A program made the position numbers and the translations under genes. The notes beneath the pieces are model-generated. The model made no database searches and was not told the DNA's origin. It saw only the letters and a program-made list of their open reading frames with translations. From Thermodesulfovibrionales bacterium (GTDB lineage: Bacteria; Nitrospirota; Thermodesulfovibrionia; Thermodesulfovibrionales; SM23-35), in assembly GCA_020062205.1 (NCBI GenBank), contig JAGUWT010000144.1:1-12893 (forward strand): DNA of 12,893 bases, read 5' to 3'. This document shows positions 1 to 5,121 of this stretch, in pieces (the stretch's first letter is position 1; each line of letters starts with the position of its first letter).

Positions 1-2
1 CC

Positions 3-104
3 AAAGCAGAAACTGACAAGCAATTAGCGGCACTGCAACAGGCTAAAAACGAAACCGACAAGCAATTAGCGGCACTACAACAAGCCAAAGCCGAAACCGA
101 CAAG
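3..104 (+). repeat. 42-bp in-frame tandem repeat in the coiled-coil gene
   Basis: Copies lie at 3-44 and 45-86, with a partial third at 87-104. They share the run GACAAGCAATTAGCGGCACT and differ at only a few positions. Each unit encodes 14 residues, exactly two heptads, so unit gain or loss keeps the coiled-coil register. A diverged copy sits at 213-254. The array may extend left beyond the window. Confidence 0.85.
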
Positions 105-548
105 GCCAACCGTGAACAGCAAGCCAAAACGCAAAGCCTGACACAAGCATGGGACGAACAAACCAAACTCGCCAGCGAACGCCAGCAGCAACTCATCACC
201 CTGCAAAACGCCAAAGCGGAAGTGGACAAACAATTAACTGCACTCCAGCAAACCAAAGCCGATGCGCAAGAAGCCCATAAACAAGAATGTGAGCGAATTA
301 AAAAAGAACGCAACGAACAAAAAGATGTAAAAGAAAAAATGGTAAAAGAATTTAGTGATCACAAACAAATCCAAACCCACAAACTTAACGAGCTGCAAGG
401 CAAATATAATGCACTGCAAAAACAACATCATGACAAGCAGACACAACTAGATCTACTTAAAGCGGAGCTGATTAAGGCAGAGGCACAAATCACCCTAATC
501 AAAGATATATTTTTTCAGAACAACCCGTTTCAATTTCCCAGAGGCTAA
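3..548 (+). CDS. C-terminal part of a coiled-coil protein (5' end outside window)
   Basis: The frame is open from the left edge to the TAA at 546-548, so about 181 residues are visible and the true start lies upstream; the internal GTG at 222 is not a convincing start. The visible protein is almost entirely charged and polar helix (K, E, Q, A, D) with leucines at heptad spacing, typical of a long coiled coil. It begins with two near-identical 14-residue units (KAETDKQLAALQQA, then KNETDKQLAALQQA), and a related unit (KAEVDKQLTALQQT) recurs at 213-254. It ends in a short non-helical tail, NNPFQFPRG. There is no membrane segment or enzymatic motif. The stop is four bases before the next start, so the two genes are very probably co-transcribed. 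I do not recognise the family. A role in scaffolding or chain-length control of a glycan machine would be speculation. Confidence 0.8.
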   Translation, partial: KAETDKQLAALQQAKNETDKQLAALQQAKAETDKANREQQAKTQSLTQAWDEQTKLASERQQQLITLQNAKAEVDKQLTALQQTKADAQEAHKQECERIKKERNEQKDVKEKMVKEFSDHKQIQTHKLNELQGKYNALQKQHHDKQTQLDLLKAELIKAEAQITLIKDIFFQNNPFQFPRG

Positions 549-552
549 TGAA

Positions 553-2424
553 ATGAGTCGTAACAAAAAAAGAAAATCCAGTGAAATGCCCCGCCACATG
601 CGACAGCTACCCGGCAATAACCCCATAACTGGCGTGCAACTCAAGCACGGCACACTTCCCTCTACAATCGAAGAAAGCTGTGGGGTTGAAACCCAGCACC
701 CAAGACTGAGCATCGCGCAAACAGATCAAAACCTCGAACTCTACACACTCTGGCAATTTGGCGACTGGATACATCTGGCACAACTTAATACCCAGCAATA
801 CACCAGCGAAGAACATATCGCCATCAAAGCTAGTGCCCAATTACAACTGGGCGAAATCGAAGAAGCCCAACGCACCCTAAAAGGCATTCCTGTGCCGTCT
901 AGTGAACAAACTGCCCGCTTACTTGTGTCCGGCGTATTCAACACCCTCGGCAAAGCTAGAGCTATCCTTGGTGAAACTCAACAAGCCGAAATGCATTTTA
1001 CTCAATCCATAGAAATGGGCTTAAGCGGTAAAAACACAACTCACAGCATTAAAGCAAGAAAAATTGAGCAGCTTTCTCAGATTGGCATTATCACTGGTTG
1101 GAGTTATAAGGAGCAGTCGAAAAAAACTAAAGCATATGAACCTGAAATTTTAAAAAAAATAGATTTAGGCGATGCTTGGGCTGGTAATAGTATCAACACA
1201 GTTATTTTCCGTCACCACGCCATCTTCACCGCAGAAAAAAACCAATACATGGCATTTTATGTCGATAACAAAACATTAAGGGTCATTAAACGCTGTTTGC
1301 AAATCAATACGATTGAGCAATCCGATATTGCAGGTGAATATAATTTAAAAGACGCTCATAACAGCATTAGTCTAGGTATAGATCGAGCAGGCCATATTCA
1401 TATATGTTATGACCATCATGGAAACCAATTGAATTATCGCCGCAGCTTACAACCTCATGACATCAATGGCTGGACTGATCAACTTCCTATGACTGGTAAA
1501 AATGAACAAAAGGTCACATACCCTACCTTTATTTTGCCACACAATCATTCACCGCTATTGATTCTCTATCGAGATGGCAATTGGAAGCAAGGCACTGCCT
1601 ACCTAAAATATTATGACGAAGCCTTACAAAGTTGGTTTGACTATCCAAACTCGATATTAAGTGGATCTAACAACAAACCTTGGACTAGCAATCCCTATTG
1701 GAATCATCCAGTTATGGATCAAGATGGCTGTTTGCATTTATCTTTTACATGGCGAATTGATTATTATAGTGAAGAGCAGCTCATCACTAATCTTAATATT
1801 GATTACGCCAAAACGCATGATAATGGGTTTAACTGGTTTACCTCGCAAGATCAACCTTATAAATTACCTATAACACAGGTCAATAGTGAAACCGTTTGGC
1901 CAATTGCACCCGGATCAAACCACATTAACCAAACGTCCATGGCATTGGATTCCAAAGGTTATCCCCACATTGTATTTTACGCCAATGACTCTCAAAAAAT
2001 CCCGCAATACCAGCACCTTTGGTTTAATGGTACACAGTGGCGGTGCAAAATCATTTCCAATCACCAGACCACTTTTAAACTGGCAGGTGGCGGTACCTTA
2101 AAAATTCCGATTAGCCGACCAGAGATTGTGATTGACTCAAATGATAATGTGATAGTGATCCACCGTGGCAGTGAAACCCAGCAAAAACTCACCGCTACCA
2201 TTTTACAAATTCCAGAATATGACTTTGCACCAGAGCAACAGTATACCTTGTGGGGTGAATCCGTAGGTCAAGCCGAACCGATCATTGACCGAATTCGTTG
2301 GCAACAAGAGCAAGTATTAACTCTGTTGGTTCAAAATAATGACCAGCCGGATGGGGATATTGCTCATAAAAACATTTTTCAACCAATTTTATTAATAGAT
2401 ATTACGTTTGTGGTAGAAAAATAA
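553..2424 (+). CDS. TPR-like + BNR_4 beta-propeller protein, putative polysaccharide-binding or lyase-like
   Basis: 623 aa. The ATG at 553 is preceded by AGAGG (540-544) at good spacing and lies four bases after the upstream stop. Residues about 60-160 look like TPR-type helical repeats (AQLQLGEIEEAQRTL; ARAILGETQQAEMHF). Residues about 210-560 resemble the BNR_4 family (PF15892): DAHNSISLGIDRAGHIHICYDHHG (267-290, H269 and H288/H289), TYPTF (322-326), LYRDG (338-342) and LHLSFTWR (394-401). Family knowledge: BNR_4-like propellers include ulvan lyases of PL24/PL25, which use a histidine pair about 20 residues apart. A pair at that spacing is present here, but I cannot confirm activity. The N-terminus is basic (MSRNKKRKS) with no hydrophobic signal peptide, which is odd for a secreted lyase. 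Base use shifts from near-balanced before about 1050 to AT-rich afterwards, close to the domain boundary. A non-catalytic glycan-binding role is an alternative. Confidence 0.75.
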   Translation: MSRNKKRKSSEMPRHMRQLPGNNPITGVQLKHGTLPSTIEESCGVETQHPRLSIAQTDQNLELYTLWQFGDWIHLAQLNTQQYTSEEHIAIKASAQLQLGEIEEAQRTLKGIPVPSSEQTARLLVSGVFNTLGKARAILGETQQAEMHFTQSIEMGLSGKNTTHSIKARKIEQLSQIGIITGWSYKEQSKKTKAYEPEILKKIDLGDAWAGNSINTVIFRHHAIFTAEKNQYMAFYVDNKTLRVIKRCLQINTIEQSDIAGEYNLKDAHNSISLGIDRAGHIHICYDHHGNQLNYRRSLQPHDINGWTDQLPMTGKNEQKVTYPTFILPHNHSPLLILYRDGNWKQGTAYLKYYDEALQSWFDYPNSILSGSNNKPWTSNPYWNHPVMDQDGCLHLSFTWRIDYYSEEQLITNLNIDYAKTHDNGFNWFTSQDQPYKLPITQVNSETVWPIAPGSNHINQTSMALDSKGYPHIVFYANDSQKIPQYQHLWFNGTQWRCKIISNHQTTFKLAGGGTLKIPISRPEIVIDSNDNVIVIHRGSETQQKLTATILQIPEYDFAPEQQYTLWGESVGQAEPIIDRIRWQQEQVLTLLVQNNDQPDGDIAHKNIFQPILLIDITFVVEK

Positions 2425-2445
2425 GTACTAGATTCTGTTAATATT

Positions 2446-2690
2446 TTGAGGGTTAGATTGGTTAAATCTATTGGATTTCAAGGTGCTTCGATAAACCGCT
2501 ACTATCTGACAGATGATCAATGGTCATTGCTATATAAGTTTTTACGTACTCATTCGCGTGTTTACGCGGCTCATCCTGAAAGTTGTCGTCACTTTCTTAA
2601 TGGTGTTTTATGGATACTCCGTTCTGGTAGTCTCCTAGACTGACATAGGGACTAGGGCAAAATGGCGAACGATTAACTCTCAAATACAGC
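2446..2690 (+). pseudogene. Decayed 5' fragment of an IS5-family transposase (DUF4096 / OrfA-like)
   Basis: An open frame ends at the TGA at 2641-2643. From residue 18 it reads RYYLTDDQWSLLYKFL, then FLNGVLWILRSGS. This matches the opening of IS5-family (IS427-like) OrfA transposases with the PF13340 domain, whose usual form is Y-LTD-QW, then FL-VLWILR-G--W. The familiar continuation (W-LLP, GKW) is broken: after the stop, AKWRTIN is readable only in another frame near 2660-2685, and then similarity stops. AAGGTG (2480-2485) sits at Shine-Dalgarno distance from ATA at 2491, where ATG would be expected, so the start codon may also have mutated. No catalytic residues remain. The stretch 2690-2790 holds no gene I can recognise. 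Confidence 0.7.
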
Positions 2691-2781
2691 CGCCTGATAA
2701 GCCCCCCTTTTTCATCGAAGGGATGCGCCAATGCAAGATCATGACCCACTTATTACTTGAATTCACAACTTATTAAAGAAT

Positions 2782-2793
2782 GGAGCTCACATG
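2782..2793 (+). promoter_or_regulatory. Orphaned native Shine-Dalgarno and start codon of the methyltransferase gene
   Basis: GGAG (2782-2785) is followed after five bases by ATG (2791-2793), immediately left of the IS. Removing the IS and one copy of the duplicated ATGA joins this site to AGTAAAGAATC, restoring the methyltransferase reading frame. These are therefore inferred to be the gene's original initiation signals. They now drive only an eight-codon ORF into the IS (MREPLKTH, stop 2815-2817). Confidence 0.7.
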
Positions 2794-2794
2794 A
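2791..2794 (+). repeat. Left target-site duplication ATGA
   Basis: ATGA abuts the left inverted repeat and matches ATGA at 4046-4049 right of the element. If the IS boundary is moved inwards by one base on each side, the repeat can also be read as 6-bp CATGAG, so the exact duplication length is ambiguous. Four base pairs fits the IS5 group. Confidence 0.75.
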
Positions 2795-2812
2795 GGGAAC
2801 CTCTAAAAACCC
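2795..2812 (+). repeat. IS5-family left terminal inverted repeat (18 bp)
   Basis: GGGAACCTCTAAAAACCC is an exact reverse complement of 4028-4045. Pairing ends after 18 bases: the inner flanks, ACTGAACC on the left and GGCGTATT (reverse complement) on the right, do not match. Confidence 0.95.
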
Positions 2813-2872
2813 ACTGAACCCCACACAAATGTGAGAAAATTCCCATCCGAGCCAACGACCTCGTTACTAGCC

Positions 2873-3915
2873 ATGCCCAAGAAAAGTGCCATCAAAACCA
2901 GCCTGTTTGCCGCCGAAGAGCGCGAACAGAAACTCGACTGCAAGGGCGACCTGCTGTCCACGCTGAACCAGCACGTCAACTTTGTCGCCTTGGCAGCAGA
3001 AATCGACCACATCGCCCCACGCCCCAGTGACAAGCGAGGAGGCCGTCCACCCTACCCAACGGAACTGATGGTACGGGTCTTGGTATTGCAACACCTGTAC
3101 AACCTGTCGGACGAGGCATTGGAATACCAATTGCTTGACCGACTGTCGTTCCAACGCTTCTGTGGCCTGCGGCATTCCAGCACGATCCCGGATGCCAACA
3201 CTTTATGGGTGTTCCGTGAACGGATCAGCGCGGCAGGTGTGGCGCGGATGCCCTGTTTGATGCCGTCCAACGGCAGTTACAACAGCACGGTTTTATTGCC
3301 CGTGGTGGTCAAATCGTCGATGCCACGCTGGTGGAAGCCCCTAAACAACATTTCCACAAAGAAGAAAAAGCGCTGTTGGAACAAGCGGCAACACCCGCTG
3401 GCTGGACACCTGCCCAACGTCGCCAAAAGGATACGGAAGCAAGCTGGACGAAAAAACACGGCAAAAGCTACCACGGCTACAAACTCAGTATCAGTGCCGA
3501 TCGGAAATACAAGCTCATCCGCAAACGCCACATCAGCACCGCCAAAGAACATGACACCAACCATTTTGAAGCGGTGCTTGACCGAGCCAACACCAGCCGT
3601 GACGTATGGGCGGACAAAGGTTACGAAGACCAATCCCGTGAACAACGCCTCAACCAAGGTAGCTGGCGGTTACACATTCAGCACAAAGCCAAGAAAGGCA
3701 AGCCGCAATCCGACTGCCAGAAGCGCCGCAACACCCGCATCGCCAGACCCCGCGCACGGGTTGAGCATGTGTTTGGGTCAATCTGTGCGATGGGGGGTAA
3801 GGCCATCCGCAGCATTGGGTTGGCACGGGCAGTATTCGGACTCAGCATCAAGGCAACCGTATATAACCTGCGGCGGCTTTGTTCGCTCAAAGCAAACGGA
3901 GTTGTGCCTATTTGA
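2873..3915 (+). pseudogene. IS5-family DDE transposase, frameshifted
   Basis: The chosen start is the ATG at 2873 (MPKKSAIKTSLFAAEE), because IS5-group transposases usually begin with a short basic stretch of this type; an in-frame GTG at 2831 would add 14 residues. The N-terminal half (GRPPYPTELMVRVLVLQHLYNLSDEALEYQL; IPDANTLWVFRERI) reads in one frame to about 3244. The rest reads in the next frame from 3247 (DALFDAVQRQL) to the TGA at 3913-3915. The catalytic triad is readable: D at 3319 (QIVDATLV), D at 3613 (VWADKGY) and E at 3763 (RARVEHVFG). Frame continuity requires a -1 (or +2) change near 3236-3247. There is no slippery heptamer such as A6G there, so a one-base deletion or sequencing error is more likely than programmed frameshifting. 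Confidence 0.88.
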
Positions 3916-3964
3916 GGGGAAATCCCCGAAAAATCCGCAAAAATGCGGGAAAACGACCTAAAAA

Positions 3965-3993
3965 TTGAGATGAGTTGGTGTTTTTAACAAAAT
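3965..3993 (+). promoter_or_regulatory. Possible outward-facing promoter in the IS right end
   Basis: TTGAGA (3965-3970, five of six to the -35 consensus) and CAAAAT (3988-3993, four of six to the -10 consensus) are 17 bases apart. They point toward the methyltransferase and lie downstream of the transposase stop. Transcription would start near 4000, giving a leader of about 46 bases that includes the right inverted repeat. This is inferred from sequence only. Confidence 0.4.
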
Positions 3994-4027
3994 GCCGATA
4001 GGCCAACGCTAACCACTGCAATACGCC

Positions 4028-4045
4028 GGGTTTTTAGAGGTTCCC
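4028..4045 (+). repeat. IS5-family right terminal inverted repeat (18 bp)
   Basis: GGGTTTTTAGAGGTTCCC is the exact reverse complement of the left end and directly abuts the methyltransferase ATG at 4046. Confidence 0.95.
4036..4040 (+). promoter_or_regulatory. Shine-Dalgarno AGAGG provided by the IS inverted repeat
   Basis: AGAGG lies within the right inverted repeat and ends five bases before the ATG at 4046. This is the same spacing as the native GGAG to ATG at 2785/2791. The IS therefore appears to supply a replacement ribosome-binding site for the gene whose own site it separated. Confidence 0.55.
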
Positions 4046-4049
4046 ATGA
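4046..4049 (+). repeat. Right target-site duplication ATGA, overlapping the methyltransferase start
   Basis: Second copy of the ATGA flanking the IS. It includes the start codon at 4046-4048, so the target duplication is what preserved an ATG at the head of the gene. Confidence 0.75.
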
Positions 4050-4780
4050 GTAAAGAATCTCACTATTTGGAAATTGATGGGTATTGCCCGATCTGTGAGG
4101 CATCAGCTAAATTCATTGCCAAAGGTAATTGGTATAGAGACACGCTGTTTTGCCAAAGCTGTAAGAATGGTTCGGCTCCTCGCGAGAGAGCATTAGCTCA
4201 TGTACTTCATCGTGAAATTCCGAGCTGGAGAGAAATGGCAGTGCATGAATCTTCACCGATGAATCGTGGCATATCGATGAAAATCCGCTCGGAATGCAAG
4301 AACTATATTGGGAGTCATTTTTATCCAAAAAAACCATTCGGAAGTATAGTTGATGGATGGAGAAATGAAAATATAGAGTCAACAACATTTGAGGATGAGA
4401 GCTTCGACTTGATCTTATCTCTAGATGTCACTGAGCATGTCTTTAACCCTGAAGCAATGTTCAAAGATATTTATCGAACCCTTAAACCAGGGGGGGTATA
4501 TATCTCAACTTTCCCCATTCGCAAATATCAAGTTGATGCTGCAATACAATTAGCAAAGCTAAACGATAATGGTTCAATTGAATACTTAAAATCTCCACCT
4601 GAGTATCATGGAAATCCTATTGATGAGAATGGTGCACTTGTAACTTGGGATTATGGCTACGATATTCATTCACTTATTGCTTATTGGACATCTTTTTCAG
4701 TAGAAATTAATCGCTTTGTTAATAAACACCTAGGTATTCTTGGTGAGTACACGGAGGTCATAGTATGCAGAAAAAGATAG
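4046..4780 (+). CDS. SAM-dependent methyltransferase (class I, Methyltransf_11-like) with N-terminal zinc-ribbon-like cysteines
   Basis: 244 aa. Four cysteines in two CxxC pairs (C14/C17 in YCPICEAS, C36/C39 in FCQSCKNG) suggest a small zinc-binding module. The methyltransferase core then shows HESSP (67-71), SFDLILSLDVTEHV (119-132), the usual post-motif II region, and LKPGGVYISTFP (146-157). A classical glycine-rich motif I is not obvious; HESSPMNRG occupies that position. A conserved-looking tail follows (PPEYHGNP, WDYGYD, 184-206). The substrate is not evident. In this glycan locus a sugar or lipid-linked intermediate is plausible, but that is inference from context. The gene probably remains translatable because the IS insertion duplicated its ATG and brought an AGAGG. 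The start cannot lie further upstream because the IS end abuts it. Confidence 0.82.
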   Translation: MSKESHYLEIDGYCPICEASAKFIAKGNWYRDTLFCQSCKNGSAPRERALAHVLHREIPSWREMAVHESSPMNRGISMKIRSECKNYIGSHFYPKKPFGSIVDGWRNENIESTTFEDESFDLILSLDVTEHVFNPEAMFKDIYRTLKPGGVYISTFPIRKYQVDAAIQLAKLNDNGSIEYLKSPPEYHGNPIDENGALVTWDYGYDIHSLIAYWTSFSVEINRFVNKHLGILGEYTEVIVCRKR

Positions 4781-4826
4781 CAGCTTCTGGCGAGAATACT
4801 CGCATCGCAGCATAAGGGAACTAATC

Positions 4827-4848
4827 TAGCCCCTTAAACCCGGACACC
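4827..4848 (-). repeat. Probable terminal end of a degraded IS3-family element
   Basis: On the minus strand, just past the transposase stop, the sequence reads GGTGTCCGGGTTTAAGGGGC and then TA. The TGTCCGG-type run followed by a G-rich stretch is typical of IS3-family termini, which normally end in CA; TA here suggests decay or an uncertain boundary. No matching opposite end is seen in the window. Confidence 0.45.
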
Positions 4849-5007
4849 TCAACTTGTGAGGAATTGTGCTTCAAAGTCCAACGGGCTGAGATAGCCCAAT
4901 GTGCTGTGTAAGCTGTTACGGTTGTAATCGTTTTCGATGTACTCGAAAACGGTTTGTTTAATGGCATCCCGTGGTTGTGCAAGGTCAGGCGGTATGTTGG
5001 CAAGCTT
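4849..5007 (-). pseudogene. C-terminal remnant of an IS3-family transposase (OrfB, rve domain)
   Basis: The minus-strand frame is open from 5007 to the TGA at 4849-4851 (52 residues). From about 4980 downward it encodes RDAIKQTVFEYIENDYNR, then LHSTLGYLSPLDFE. This is the highly conserved end of IS3-family OrfB transposases (FEYIE-YN--R-HS-LGY-SP--FE). The residues nearer 5007 no longer match and an in-frame stop lies at 5008-5010, so everything upstream, including the DDE residues, is lost. It faces opposite to all intact genes. The remaining parts of the 4781-5121 gap (4781-4826 and 5011-5121) hold no gene or site I can identify. Confidence 0.85.
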
Positions 5008-5121
5008 TTAGGGCTTGAGGTGGGTGGTTGCTCCTGCAAAAATCAAAGCAGTAGCAAGCTTGTAAAATTCGGATTCCGGGCGGATAGCGGGAGTTGCCGT
5101 TAATTAAATGGAAATTTAAAA

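Larger units (their letters stand above)
2795..4045 (+). mobile_element. Complete-length IS5-family insertion sequence (1251 bp) with disrupted transposase
   Basis: The element is bounded by perfect 18-bp inverted repeats (GGGAACCTCTAAAAACCC at 2795-2812 and its reverse complement at 4028-4045) and flanked by ATGA direct repeats. It carries one DDE transposase in the same orientation as the flanking genes, broken by a frameshift. The transposase order and motifs, single-gene layout, length and 4-bp duplication all point to the IS5 group of the IS5 family. Perfect ends and an intact duplication suggest fairly recent insertion. It lies exactly between the ribosome-binding site and the body of the methyltransferase gene. 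It is probably not autonomous unless supplied with transposase in trans or the frameshift is a sequencing error. Confidence 0.92.

Noticed and set aside
2750..2776. Promoter-like TTATTA ... TATTAA upstream of the native methyltransferase start
   Set aside because: The spacing is only 15 bp and the -35 match is poor in an AT-rich stretch, so it is not supportable.
3277..3657. 126-aa minus-strand open frame antisense to the transposase
   Set aside because: It is a shadow of the plus-strand transposase, which has clear DDE motifs. The antisense product resembles nothing.
3916..3949. Two small hairpins after the transposase stop (GGGGAAATCCCC and CCGCAAAAATGCGG)
   Set aside because: The stems are only 4-5 bp and no T-run follows, so I cannot support an intrinsic terminator.
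4790..4803. GCGAG-AATA-CTCGC hairpin after the methyltransferase gene
   Set aside because: A 5-bp stem with no following T-run is too weak to call a terminator.
4929..4951. Perfect 9-bp inverted repeat CGTTTTCGA / TCGAAAACG with a 5-nt loop
   Set aside because: It falls inside the conserved FEYIEN codons of the IS3 transposase remnant and lacks a T-tract, so it is best explained as a coding coincidence rather than a terminator or operator.
4990..5103. Open stretch before the large glycosyltransferase, ending at TAA 5101-5103
   Set aside because: It has no start codon context and no recognisable similarity, and part of it overlaps the IS3 remnant on the other strand. It is probably chance or an unidentifiable gene tail.
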